DNA of 64,000 bases from Saliterribacillus persicus (lineage in GTDB: Bacteria; Bacillota; Bacilli; Bacillales; Amphibacillaceae), in the NCBI RefSeq assembly GCF_003337485.1, contig NZ_QPJJ01000009.1, positions 112,471 through 176,470 on the forward strand, given 5' to 3'. The notes beneath the pieces are model-generated. The model was not told the origin of the DNA and searched no databases. It saw only the letters and a list, made by a program, of their open reading frames with translations. This document shows positions 1 through 8,630 of the stretch, piece by piece (within the stretch, counting starts at the first letter, position 1; each line of letters opens with the position of its first letter). Both the position numbers and the translations under genes were made by a program.

Positions 1-187
1 ATTTCTTAAAACCCTTTAATGAAGGAAAGTTTATTGTCAATAATTGTCGTAAAACCTTTATCTTTTCATGGCTTTTGTCTAATATTCAATTTACATAAGG
101 ATGAAACAAATTTATACTTATAGTACACACGCAATACGTAAATGGACCTGTTTTCGTTAAATAAGTAGGAAAGAATGGTGATAGCGA

Positions 188-604
188 ATGATAAAGTATG
201 ATAAAAAGCATAGTAATCAGCAAGGTTTTACCTTAATTGAGTTACTGGCAGCAGTTACTTTGTTAGCTATAGTCATCGTTTCTTTCCTAAGCTTCTTTTC
301 ACAATCGGTTACACTTTCTTCTAAAGTAGATGATGAATTAACTGCTTCTAATGTTGCAGAACAATTTTTAGTGGAGGTAAAAAACACTAGCATTCCACCA
401 AATGGCTCTTTTTCTTTAGCTGCGAGGGAAGTTAATGGCAAAATGTACTATCCCGAAGCGAACATAGTAGACGAATCGGACCTTACTGAAGAGGAAAAGC
501 TTTTAGGTTTAAAAAGAGTTCATGTAAAAGTTTATACGGATCTAAATGATTCTAATGCGGACGCTGAAGTTTTCGGTTATATGATTCAGGAGGAAGCCCC
601 ATGA
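188..604 (+). CDS. Type IV prepilin, PilV-like minor pilin
   Basis: This is the first gene of the type IV pilus locus, a 138-aa minor pilin or pseudopilin. Residues about 13-30 form a class III signal: a basic leader ending in Gly, then FTLIELLAAVTLLAIV with Phe+1 and Glu+5, which PilD should cleave and methylate. The rest is a small, charged extracytoplasmic domain without cysteines. The stop overlaps the next gene by 4 bp, indicating translational coupling. Minor pilins of this class usually prime pilus assembly or sit at the tip; that role is inferred from family and position. Start is uncertain between ATG 188 and ATG 198. The 187 bases upstream hold no recognisable gene or clear promoter. 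Confidence 0.8.
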   Translation: MIKYDKKHSNQQGFTLIELLAAVTLLAIVIVSFLSFFSQSVTLSSKVDDELTASNVAEQFLVEVKNTSIPPNGSFSLAAREVNGKMYYPEANIVDESDLTEEEKLLGLKRVHVKVYTDLNDSNADAEVFGYMIQEEAP

Positions 605-1110
605 TGAAAAATCAAAATGGATATGCCCTATTGATTGTTTTGTTATCGATTACAATTATCATGCTGCTTATTCCTCCCATTCTGGTCAATATTTTAAATG
701 CAACTACGCAATATAAAAAAACAGAAGAGCTCATCCAACTTGAAAAAATGGAAGTAATGGGTATTACCTTTGTAGAGCATGCTATTGAAGCTGCCTCTAA
801 CACAGCATTAGAAAATTTGGAAGAGTGGATGGAAAATCAATCCTCTAGTGTGTTGGAAAATAATGCAGCTATTATTAGTAGATACGAAGTTGAACTTGAA
901 GCGGAACTAGCAACATACGGATTAAATCCACAACACGAAATAATTTTAGACCCAGCGAAATTTAGATTTAAAATGGAAATAAAAGAAATTGATATAGAAG
1001 ATTCTACTATTATACTAAGCTATGACATTACTCCTTCTGCTACAGGGCAATACCATGATGAAAATGTTATTTCTGAGGATCAAACGGTTGATTTAGAGAT
1101 AGTGGAATAA
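601..1110 (+). CDS. PilX-like pilus assembly protein with atypical prepilin N-terminus
   Basis: A 169-aa protein with a short N-terminus (MMKNQNG) followed by one hydrophobic segment YALLIVLLSITIIMLLI and a mostly charged, acidic remainder. The Gly-Tyr-Ala-Leu-Leu start resembles a prepilin peptidase site, but the Glu+5 found in most pilins is absent, as in PilX/GspK-type minor subunits that cap the pilus tip. It overlaps the upstream prepilin by 4 bp, has a strong ribosome-binding site (caggagg), and is followed by a PilW-like gene. This V-X-W order resembles minor pilin operons of other bacteria. Family assignment rests on context and the single N-terminal segment, since sequence conservation is low. 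Confidence 0.65.
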   Translation: MMKNQNGYALLIVLLSITIIMLLIPPILVNILNATTQYKKTEELIQLEKMEVMGITFVEHAIEAASNTALENLEEWMENQSSSVLENNAAIISRYEVELEAELATYGLNPQHEIILDPAKFRFKMEIKEIDIEDSTIILSYDITPSATGQYHDENVISEDQTVDLEIVE

Positions 1111-1155
1111 AAATTGACGGTGCTAAAACATTAAAAATAGGGAGTGTTAAATGCT

Positions 1156-2322
1156 ATGAGAAAATTCTCTCGTAATGAAGATGGTTTTACTTTAATTGAA
1201 TTATTAGCGACACTCACTATTTTAATGCTGTTAATTGGGGTTACTTTTGGCGTTGTTACTTCTACTTTTAATTTCAATACAAAATCTACAGCTTTTACTG
1301 ATGTAAGACAAGAAGCCAATCTTATAGTTACACAAATAAGAGAAAATCATAATGGAGAAAATTACCAGTTTTGTGAGAGTCAGCTCCTAAATATAAATAG
1401 CACTGTACAACAGCTAGTATTGAATGGTCAGAATATTGCAGGTGGGGGATGTGAGAACATCGATACATCCTTGGACTTAAAATTAGATTTAAAGCTGCAA
1501 AATAATGAAAATCAAAGTTTTAATTTAGAAACCACGATAGAAGCAAAAAAAGAAAAGGCTTTACCACTAGCTTTAACAATAGAAAAGCCCTCTAGTGAAG
1601 AAACTTTTGGTGAATATGTACGCAATAATAATATTTATGTATATAGTAACATTATTAAAATTACAGGAAGTTCAACGATAAAGGGCAGTGAAGCAACTGT
1701 CATAATAAAAGAAAATTTCCAACCTGCCTCCGCGTCAAAAAAATATATTGAAGCAAAAGAAATATATATAAAAGGCGATATGATGATGCGTAACTTCTCT
1801 CTCGGTAACTCAAGTGGACCTTCGAGCAATATATATGTGGATGGCGGAATAACGTTTGGTGGTGGAGGACCAAGAATATATGGTTATTTAAAGCATACAG
1901 GTGAACTTAAATATCAATCAAACCTTGACTCATCTGTTATGACAAAACCACCTGAGAAATTAGATGAAATATCTTTTCCGACTTTTGATATTCCAAATTT
2001 AAAAGATGAGAGTTGGTATAGTGCACGAGGTTATTCCAATGATCAAACCCTGGATCATGATATGAAATATTTCGGTCCGACACTAACTTTTAGAGATCAG
2101 GGAAGTAATCAGTTTCACAATGTGTCGATCGTCTCTCAGGGTAATATAAATTTAGAAGGTAATGTACATGTTTCAGGCGTGTTATTTGCCCCAAATGGTG
2201 TCGTAAATATTAACGGAAGTTCAACATTTAAAGGAATCATTATAGCAAGGCAAGTTTCTGTAACAGGGAACTCACATATCAACTTTGAAATGCCTTCTTC
2301 TGGAGAAGAATTTCCCTTTTAA
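1156..2322 (+). CDS. PilW-like prepilin with long beta-rich C-terminal domain
   Basis: A 388-aa protein with a canonical prepilin N-terminus (DGFTLIELLATLTILMLLIG, residues about 10-29), so it should be processed by the PilD encoded downstream. It is far longer than ordinary minor pilins. From about residue 157 to the end it is rich in short alternating hydrophobic/Asn/Gly strands such as GNINLEGNVHVSGVLFAPNG (from about 328), a pattern like polymer-forming or beta-solenoid modules. Two cysteines flank residues about 75-105 and could form a disulfide. Start ATG 1156 is preferred over GTG 1144 because gggagtg lies 9 nt before it. A tip adhesin role is inference. Confidence 0.75.
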   Translation: MRKFSRNEDGFTLIELLATLTILMLLIGVTFGVVTSTFNFNTKSTAFTDVRQEANLIVTQIRENHNGENYQFCESQLLNINSTVQQLVLNGQNIAGGGCENIDTSLDLKLDLKLQNNENQSFNLETTIEAKKEKALPLALTIEKPSSEETFGEYVRNNNIYVYSNIIKITGSSTIKGSEATVIIKENFQPASASKKYIEAKEIYIKGDMMMRNFSLGNSSGPSSNIYVDGGITFGGGGPRIYGYLKHTGELKYQSNLDSSVMTKPPEKLDEISFPTFDIPNLKDESWYSARGYSNDQTLDHDMKYFGPTLTFRDQGSNQFHNVSIVSQGNINLEGNVHVSGVLFAPNGVVNINGSSTFKGIIIARQVSVTGNSHINFEMPSSGEEFPF

Positions 2323-2367
2323 TCCTATTTAAGGCATGCATAAACCAATTTTTGTGGAGGGTATTTA

Positions 2368-3996
2368 ATGGCTCAAAATCGACGTAAAAAATTAGGGGAT
2401 CTCTTAAAAGAATCAGGCTTAATAACTGAGGATCAAATACTATTAGCACTTGAAAAGAAAAAGCGTGACCAAAAACTTGGTGACGCACTATTGGAGTTAG
2501 GTGTAATTACAGAAAACCAATTGATTGAAGTGCTGGAGTTTCAACTTAAAATTCCAAGTGTATCCCTTTATAACTATCCAATGGATACGAAATTGCTAAG
2601 TTTTGTTTCTAAAGAATTTGCTAGGAGAAACCTAGCTATCCCGATTAAGCAAGAAAGTAACACGTTAACCGTAGCGATGAATGATCCGATGGACTATTAC
2701 GCTATTGATGATTTGGAAATTTCCACAGGTTTTCAAATTACACCAGTTATTGCAACGAAAGAAGATATTCTGCAAGCCATTAACCGTTATTATGATTTAA
2801 ACGACGCTAAAGATGAAGAGTTTTTATATGAGGGCGATGACGCACCTGCAATCCGTATCATGGACCAATTATTACAAACGGGTGTCCACTTAAAAGCAAG
2901 TGATTTACATATTGATCCAAATGAGAAAAGTTTGTTAGTACGCTACCGGATAGATGGAGTATTACGAACAGAACGTACGCTGACAAAATCTATTCAAAGT
3001 GCTTTAACTGCTAGACTTAAAATATTAGCAAGCTTAAATATAACTGAATCAAGACTCCCGCAAGATGGACGTATTCGAACATTGATTGATCAAATCCCTG
3101 TAGATTTAAGAATATCTACCCTGCCAACTGTTTTTGGTGAAAAGATTGTAATTCGTATTTTGAATCTGCAAAATGCTTTAATGAAGCTAACGGATCTTGA
3201 TTTTAGCGCGTATCATTATGAAAAATACCAAAAGCTTATAGATAAACCATCTGGTCTTATCTTAATGACCGGTCCAACTGGATCAGGTAAGACATCAACA
3301 CTATATGCTTCTATTAATCAACTAAATCAAGAAGGCGTTAATATTATCACGATAGAAGATCCTGTAGAGTATCAACTAGAAGGGATCAATCAGGTTCAGG
3401 TGAATAGCGGTATAGGGTTAACTTTTGCTGCGGGTCTCCGTTCGATTTTGCGTCAAGATCCAAATATTGTCATGGTAGGGGAAGTTCGGGATACAGAAAC
3501 CGCTGAAATTGCGATTAGAGCTTCCTTAACTGGGCACTTGGTTTTTAGTACCTTACATACAAATAGTGCAGTTGCTGCGATCCCACGGCTGATTGATATG
3601 GATATTGAACCATACTTGGTTGTTTCTTCCTTAACTGCAGTGGTTGGCCAACGGTTAGTAAAAAGAATTTGTAGAGATTGTAAAACCGAAAGAGAAGCAA
3701 CGGAATTTGAGAAAAATATATTTCAAAGAAGAGGTATTGACGTAACTACTATTACAGAAGGAAAAGGCTGTAATAGCTGTAAGCATACAGGCTATAAAGG
3801 TAGAATGGCGATTCATGAGCTACTTGTGATTGATGATGATATTCGCGAACTAATCATTAAAAATAATGCAGCTTCTAAAATTAGAGAGTACGTAAAAGAG
3901 AAAGGCATGCACTTTTTAATTGATGATGGGTTAATGAAAGTTACGAAAGGCTATACAAGTGTCGAAGAAGTATTACGCGTAGCACTGGATGAATAG
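2368..3996 (+). CDS. pilB: Type IV pilus assembly ATPase PilB
   Basis: The 542-aa cytoplasmic hexameric ATPase that powers pilus extension. Residues about 1-150 form the GspE/PilB N-terminal domain, with two repeated motifs around LGDLL and LGDALLELG. The T2SSE ATPase domain follows, with Walker A GPTGSGKTS at about 302-310, an Asp box and Walker B region (IVMVGEVRD), and a His box (GHLVFSTLHTN). A tetracysteine zinc site (CRDC...CNSC) lies near 430-475, typical of assembly rather than retraction ATPases. RBS is tggaggg. It sits directly before pilT and pilC, the usual motor and platform order. Confidence 0.95.
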   Translation: MAQNRRKKLGDLLKESGLITEDQILLALEKKKRDQKLGDALLELGVITENQLIEVLEFQLKIPSVSLYNYPMDTKLLSFVSKEFARRNLAIPIKQESNTLTVAMNDPMDYYAIDDLEISTGFQITPVIATKEDILQAINRYYDLNDAKDEEFLYEGDDAPAIRIMDQLLQTGVHLKASDLHIDPNEKSLLVRYRIDGVLRTERTLTKSIQSALTARLKILASLNITESRLPQDGRIRTLIDQIPVDLRISTLPTVFGEKIVIRILNLQNALMKLTDLDFSAYHYEKYQKLIDKPSGLILMTGPTGSGKTSTLYASINQLNQEGVNIITIEDPVEYQLEGINQVQVNSGIGLTFAAGLRSILRQDPNIVMVGEVRDTETAEIAIRASLTGHLVFSTLHTNSAVAAIPRLIDMDIEPYLVVSSLTAVVGQRLVKRICRDCKTEREATEFEKNIFQRRGIDVTTITEGKGCNSCKHTGYKGRMAIHELLVIDDDIRELIIKNNAASKIREYVKEKGMHFLIDDGLMKVTKGYTSVEEVLRVALDE

Positions 3997-4009
3997 AAAG
4001 GAAATGATT

Positions 4010-5044
4010 ATGTCCCGATTAGATGAGTTACTTAAAACAGCCTACAACCTAGAAGCCTCTGATATTCACTTGACAGTTGGTTCTGCTCCAATTTTTAGGA
4101 TTTACGGAGAATTACAAGCACAAGGAAATGAAAAATTGCTACCACATGATACAGAAGAAATGGCGAAAAGTATGTTAAACGATGAATTATGGGAACAGTT
4201 TTTTGAAAAAAGAGAGCTTGATTTCTCCTATGGTATAACAGGTATATCAAGATTCCGTGTAAATATTTATTTCCAACGGAATTGTATTTCTTTAGCGATA
4301 CGTGTTGTTCCTACTAAGATTCCTACACTAGAGGAGTTAAAGCTTCCTGACACATTAAAAGCGATAGCGGATAGTGCACATGGATTAGTATTAGTAACAG
4401 GGCCTACAGGGAGCGGGAAAAGCACTACACTTGCAGCAATGATAGATTACATGAATACGACTAAAAAGAAACACATCATTACACTAGAAGATCCTATTGA
4501 ATATTTACATTCGCATAAAGAATGTATCATAGACCAGCGAGAGGTTGGCTTTGATACGAATAATTTTCAAAATGGATTAAGAGCATGCTTGCGTCAAGAC
4601 CCTGATGTTATTTTAGTTGGAGAAATGCGCGATATTGAAACGATTGCGACTGCGATAACCGCAGCAGAAACAGGTCACTTAGTTCTAGGAACATTACACA
4701 CAACTGATGCAGCTTCAACTATGGATCGTATTATTGATGTATTTCCAGCTGAACAAAAAGGTCAAATTCGTATTCAACTAGCAAATGTACTAGAAGCCAT
4801 TATTTCTCAACGACTATTTCAAACTACAGATCGGCACGGAAGAACCGCTGCTTTGGAAATATTGCGAAATACCCCTGCAATTAAGAACTTAATCCGGAAT
4901 GAGAAAATGCATCAAATTCCTAATGCAATGCAAACCTCTAAATCACAGGGTATGCAAACGATGATGATGGATGTTAAACGCCTGCTAGCAGAGGGCTCTA
5001 TCCAAAGAGATCATGCCCTACCATATTTGAAGGAAGGGATTTAA
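4010..5044 (+). CDS. pilT: Pilus retraction ATPase PilT
   Basis: A 344-aa cytoplasmic ATPase that drives pilus depolymerisation and twitching. It contains the PilT signature EASDIHL near the N-terminus, Walker A GPTGSGKST around residue 131, VILVGEMRD (Walker B) and GHLVLGTLHT (His box). The C-terminal region ends with AIKNLIRNEK, resembling the PilT AIRNLIREGK motif needed for retraction. Unlike PilB, no zinc tetracysteine is present. The ORF extends to ATG 3989, overlapping pilB, but gaaagga 7 nt before ATG 4010 favours the later start. A retraction motor implies dynamic pili rather than only a competence pseudopilus. Confidence 0.93.
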   Translation: MSRLDELLKTAYNLEASDIHLTVGSAPIFRIYGELQAQGNEKLLPHDTEEMAKSMLNDELWEQFFEKRELDFSYGITGISRFRVNIYFQRNCISLAIRVVPTKIPTLEELKLPDTLKAIADSAHGLVLVTGPTGSGKSTTLAAMIDYMNTTKKKHIITLEDPIEYLHSHKECIIDQREVGFDTNNFQNGLRACLRQDPDVILVGEMRDIETIATAITAAETGHLVLGTLHTTDAASTMDRIIDVFPAEQKGQIRIQLANVLEAIISQRLFQTTDRHGRTAALEILRNTPAIKNLIRNEKMHQIPNAMQTSKSQGMQTMMMDVKRLLAEGSIQRDHALPYLKEGI

Positions 5045-5051
5045 GAAGCTC

Positions 5052-6254
5052 ATGGCATACTTTAGCTATAAAGGTCGAACGCTATCGGGTAAAGGCCAAA
5101 AGGGTAGGATTACTGCAGAAACAAAAAAAGAGGCCCTTATTCGCCTAAAGCAGCAGGGAATTCATGTATTTGATATTCGTCAGTTAAATAGTGTGTTATA
5201 TAAAGAAATTAGCTTTGGGAAAAAGGTGAAAAGTAAGGATTTTATTATTTTTCTAAGGCAGTTATCTACATTAATCTATGCAGGTATTCCTATCATTGAA
5301 GCTACAACCATTATGAAAGAACAGATGGAAAATAAAGTGTTTAAAGAGGTTTTAGAGACGATAAGTGATGATATCCAGAGTGGAGAAAGCTTGTCGAACT
5401 CAATGGGGAAGCATCCTACCATCTTTCCTCGGTTACTTGTCAACATGATTCATGCTGGAGAGATTAGTGGTAACATTGATGAAATACTAGATAATATGGC
5501 GACGTATTTTGAGAAACAATATGAGCTACGACAGAAAATTATTTCTTCTTTAACGTATCCTGGAGTCGTTGCAACTATTTCTTTACTAGTCACTATTTTT
5601 CTATTAACCTTTATCGTTCCTATATTTTCCGAATTATTTGAGTCATATGGTGAAGAATTACCTGCTTATACTGCATTTATATTACAATTAAGTGGAGGTA
5701 TACAAACTTATTGGTGGGTAATTTTACTCTTTTTAGCTAGTGTTATTTTTATTTATAAATCTTTACAACGTCAAGAAAAATACGCGTATCGGTTTGATTT
5801 GTGGAAGCTTAAAATACCTATTTTCGGTAGATTTCTGCAAAAAGCACTGCTAACACGCTTAACGCAGACTTTAAGTATTTTATTAGCAAGTTCAATACCT
5901 ATTTTACAGGCGGTAGCTGTAACTGAAAGAGTGATGGACAACAAAGTCATTAAAGGAGTACTGAAAGAAAGTCAAAAAGGATTAGAAGAAGGACAATCGC
6001 TTGTGAAACCAATGGAAAACCACTGGCTATTTCCTAGAATTATGACACAAATGATTATTGTTGGTGAGCGATCTGGTTCTCTAGATGAGATGTTATTAAA
6101 GGTATCAGATTTCTATGAAAAAGAATTGGATAATGCTTCCGATAAATTAAAGGTATTACTAGAGCCTCTGATGATTGTATTACTTACTGTAATTGTGGGT
6201 GCAATTGTTCTAGCTATTATTATACCAATGTTTTCCATTTTTGAAGCAATCTAA
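5052..6254 (+). CDS. pilC: Pilus inner-membrane platform protein PilC
   Basis: A 400-aa polytopic membrane protein that forms the platform on which PilB and PilT act. Two T2SSF domains are visible, at about residues 70-190 and 270-395. Each begins with a FLRQLSTLIYAGIPI or LTRLTQTLSILLASSIPI-like stretch and carries an MIxxGExSGxLDEML motif. Three long hydrophobic segments lie near 165-190, 215-235 and 370-395. It follows pilT by 7 bp and ends the motor block. The next 220 bases hold a riboswitch rather than a gene. Confidence 0.95.
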   Translation: MAYFSYKGRTLSGKGQKGRITAETKKEALIRLKQQGIHVFDIRQLNSVLYKEISFGKKVKSKDFIIFLRQLSTLIYAGIPIIEATTIMKEQMENKVFKEVLETISDDIQSGESLSNSMGKHPTIFPRLLVNMIHAGEISGNIDEILDNMATYFEKQYELRQKIISSLTYPGVVATISLLVTIFLLTFIVPIFSELFESYGEELPAYTAFILQLSGGIQTYWWVILLFLASVIFIYKSLQRQEKYAYRFDLWKLKIPIFGRFLQKALLTRLTQTLSILLASSIPILQAVAVTERVMDNKVIKGVLKESQKGLEEGQSLVKPMENHWLFPRIMTQMIIVGERSGSLDEMLLKVSDFYEKELDNASDKLKVLLEPLMIVLLTVIVGAIVLAIIIPMFSIFEAI

Positions 6255-6339
6255 TCATGAAATAAATTCCAATTATAGTTAAAAAGTAGTGGACTTTACA
6301 TGTCGAATGTTGTAACATTTACTTTAAGAACGCATTACA

Positions 6340-6420
6340 TTTTAACAGGGCGCGAGGATCGATTACCTAGATCTGGGCACTTTGGTAATCTGGAGCAATT
6401 AGTGCAACCGACTGGCTGGC
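6340..6420 (+). ncRNA. Cyclic-di-GMP class II riboswitch aptamer
   Basis: This intergenic segment matches the c-di-GMP-II aptamer architecture known from Clostridium. Visible elements in order are: GATTACC at 6361-6367; GGGCACT at 6375-6381; GGTAATC at 6384-6390, a perfect 7-bp complement of the first element and so the expected pseudoknot; and AGTGCAACCGA at 6401-6411, whose AGTGC pairs with GCACT 6377-6381. The conserved GGGCACTT and AGTGCAACCGA blocks agree with my recollection of the C. acetobutylicum structure, while the pseudoknot strands differ in sequence but keep pairing. The outer P1 stem looks weak, with only CAG/CTG evident. It lies about 50 nt before the pilin ribosome-binding site, with no obvious terminator between, so translational control is likely. 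Confidence 0.88.
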
Positions 6421-6473
6421 TTCATGAATTAATTTGTGTTGTGAGTCTTTATTCTAAAAAGGAGCGGATGAGT

Positions 6474-6818
6474 ATGATGAAAAGAGTTTTGGAAAGTTTA
6501 CGTAACACGCGTGGTTTTACCTTAGTAGAATTGTTGGCTGTAATTGTTATCCTAGGTATCATTGCTGCAATTGCTGTTCCTAGTATCGGTAACCTTATTG
6601 AAAATACGCAAAATAATGCGGATGATGCAGAAGTAGAAATGATAGAAGAAGCTGCTAGAATTGCTTGGGCTGCTCAAGAATCAGATTTTACGGATGATGA
6701 CAAAATAACTGTACAAGAATTGAAAGATAATGGTTATTTAGACAATGCAGATGATGCTCCATCTGGAACTGTGACACACAGTAGTGGTACATTTAGTTTT
6801 TCTGAAAGTAGCCCTTAA
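6474..6818 (+). CDS. Major type IV pilin
   Basis: A 114-aa type IVa-like pilin. After an 14-residue basic leader comes G/FTLVELLAVIVILGIIAAI with Gly-1, Phe+1 and Glu+5 and Pro around +22, the textbook pilin helix. A short acidic globular domain ends in a Ser-rich tail (GTFSFSESSP). The ORF can be extended to 6300, but that would cross the riboswitch. ATG 6474 has aaaaaggag 9 nt upstream and gives a normal leader. Its own riboswitch and a downstream hairpin suggest expression in a dose separate from the motor genes, as expected for the most abundant subunit. Confidence 0.92.
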   Translation: MMKRVLESLRNTRGFTLVELLAVIVILGIIAAIAVPSIGNLIENTQNNADDAEVEMIEEAARIAWAAQESDFTDDDKITVQELKDNGYLDNADDAPSGTVTHSSGTFSFSESSP

Positions 6819-6829
6819 TAAAATCATTT

Positions 6830-6855
6830 AAGATCCCTTTTTAAGGGGTCTTTCT
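6830..6855 (+). terminator. Weak hairpin terminator after the pilin gene
   Basis: AAGATCCC at 6830-6837 pairs with GGGGTCTT at 6845-6852, an 8-bp stem with one G-U pair, followed by a short T-rich tail. It sits between the pilin stop and pilD and may reduce read-through so the pilin is made in excess of pilD-pilO. Confidence 0.6.
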
Positions 6856-6877
6856 ACATATTATAGGAGATTAATAG

Positions 6878-7633
6878 ATGGAAACCTTTCTTCTTTTTTA
6901 TTTTTTTATACTAGGTCTTGTACTTGGTTCATTTCTGAATGTTGTCGGGCTTAGAGTTCCAACGAAAACCCTTTTTAAATCATCACGTTCTATTTGTCCG
7001 AATTGTAAGCACCAATTAAGTTATTTAGAACTTATACCAGTGTTTTCTTATATTTTTCAACGTGGAAAATGTAAACACTGCCAACAACATATTTCCCCCA
7101 TATACCCAATTATTGAGCTTTCTACTGGGATATTATTCTTATTTAGTTTTATGCGAGTGGGATTAACCTATGAACTGATTACCGCATTTCTTGTTGTATC
7201 ATTATTAATGATTGTAATTGTAAGTGATTTGAACTATATGTTAATACCAAATGCGATTTTACTATTTTTCTTACCTCTTTTCATTTTCGTAAGAATAATA
7301 AGTCCTTTAGAACCATGGTACGACATGATTTTAGGGGCTGTACTTGGTTATGTATTGCTTGCGCTAATCATCATTATTAGTCGCGGAGGTATGGGTGCAG
7401 GTGATATGAAACTGATTGCTTTATTAGGTATCATACTCGGATGGCAGGATGTTCTATTAACTTTTTTTCTAGCAAGCTTATATGGAACTGTGATTAGTAT
7501 AGCTTTATTACTTACAAGGAAATGGGACCGAAAAAAAATGATTCCTTTTGGCCCATTTATAGCTTTAGCTGCACTTACCATTTATTTTTTTGGAGAAGAA
7601 ATCGTAGAGCTTTATATCAGTTATTTTTTATAA
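6878..7633 (+). CDS. pilD: Prepilin peptidase PilD (A24 aspartyl protease)
   Basis: A 251-aa membrane enzyme that cleaves prepilin leaders after Gly and N-methylates the new N-terminus. The N-terminal domain has the zinc-type tetracysteine CPNC...CKHC around the signature LSYLELIPVFSY. Catalytic aspartates are in the SDLNYMLIPN motif and in GAGDMKLIALLG (GxGD motif). Multiple hydrophobic segments span the rest. It processes the four prepilin-type proteins of this locus. The same position in B. subtilis holds comC next to spoIIB, so this gene probably also serves competence pseudopilins encoded elsewhere (inference). Confidence 0.95.
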   Translation: METFLLFYFFILGLVLGSFLNVVGLRVPTKTLFKSSRSICPNCKHQLSYLELIPVFSYIFQRGKCKHCQQHISPIYPIIELSTGILFLFSFMRVGLTYELITAFLVVSLLMIVIVSDLNYMLIPNAILLFFLPLFIFVRIISPLEPWYDMILGAVLGYVLLALIIIISRGGMGAGDMKLIALLGIILGWQDVLLTFFLASLYGTVISIALLLTRKWDRKKMIPFGPFIALAALTIYFFGEEIVELYISYFL

Positions 7634-7647
7634 GGTAGGGGATAAAC

Positions 7648-8604
7648 ATGTTTAATCAATATAAAAAGCAAGTAAATATCATCATCTATGATCGTGTTAT
7701 CCGCTACGCTGTTTCTACCAATTCCTCTAATCCTAAAATTACGAGCTTTGGTGAAAAAATTATTGATGCAGATATAATAGAAGACGGAAAAATATTAAAA
7801 CCTGCTGCTCTTCAGTCCGTTTTAACAAAATTAGTGAGAGAGAAAAAGTGGAAAAGAAAAAAATTAGCATTTATTGTCCATGACTCTTCGATCACGGTTA
7901 GAGAACAAATCGTACCAAAAGGATTATCAAAACCCGAGATTAAAAGTTATATTATGATAGAACTAGAAGATAATATTCGGTTACCTTTCACTAATCCAGT
8001 AATAGATTTTGACATTATAATAGAAGACGAAGAACAGACAAAGATTCTCTTATTTGCTTATCCTAAAGATCGATTGCAGCCTTTTATCGATTCATTTGAA
8101 AAAGTTGGGTTAAAACCATATGTTGCAGACTTCTCTGCTATCAGTATTTTTCGAGTGTATAAAGAGTTACAGATGCAACAGGATCAAGAGCACTTATTAA
8201 TGGTGCAATGGCGAATAGATGGGCTAGTTTTAACAGCCTTTTATCAAGACAAACCTATATTTACAAGATATATTAAATCTAGACTTAACGAATCAGAGTG
8301 GACCTGGACTGCCCAAACCAATACTCTTAATTGGACAGGTGATGAAGAAGATCTCAATCAAGACATGGAAGAACATTTTACTGCAATAGAACGTTTCTTA
8401 GATTTCTACCGCTACTCTGTTAGAAATGGTGATGAACAGATCACAAAAATTTTATTTTTAACAGATTCAGAGCAACTTAAGTCTATGGATGATAATCTGA
8501 ATGCACGTTTTAATATACCCGTTGAAATGATGGATCAACTTGAAGAAATGAAAAAAATACCAGCTAAATACGCAGATGTTGTAGGTTTATCGTTAAAAAA
8601 ATGA
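7648..8604 (+). CDS. pilM: Pilus biogenesis protein PilM
   Basis: A 318-aa soluble protein of the actin-like/FtsA-like PilM family. It forms a cytoplasmic ring that binds the PilN N-terminus. The segment SKPEIKSYIMIELEDNIRLP near residue 95 and the following FDIIIEDEEQ...KILLFAYPK match the usual PilM domain layout. The classic phosphate-binding loops are poorly conserved, as in other Firmicute PilM proteins. It starts the pilM-pilN-pilO alignment subcomplex cluster, which has no pilP or pilQ, consistent with a cell lacking an outer membrane. Confidence 0.8.
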   Translation: MFNQYKKQVNIIIYDRVIRYAVSTNSSNPKITSFGEKIIDADIIEDGKILKPAALQSVLTKLVREKKWKRKKLAFIVHDSSITVREQIVPKGLSKPEIKSYIMIELEDNIRLPFTNPVIDFDIIIEDEEQTKILLFAYPKDRLQPFIDSFEKVGLKPYVADFSAISIFRVYKELQMQQDQEHLLMVQWRIDGLVLTAFYQDKPIFTRYIKSRLNESEWTWTAQTNTLNWTGDEEDLNQDMEEHFTAIERFLDFYRYSVRNGDEQITKILFLTDSEQLKSMDDNLNARFNIPVEMMDQLEEMKKIPAKYADVVGLSLKK

Positions 8605-8630
8605 CAAGGGGATAGGAAGGGATAAGACAT

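Noticed and set aside
6340..6420. Cobalamin or c-di-GMP class I riboswitch
   Set aside because: The GEMM-I core blocks and the cobalamin box are missing, whereas the class II pseudoknot and conserved blocks are present.
6300..6473. A 58-codon N-terminal extension of the major pilin reading frame
   Set aside because: It crosses the riboswitch aptamer, lacks a ribosome-binding site and would move the prepilin leader far from the N-terminus. ATG 6474 fits all signals.
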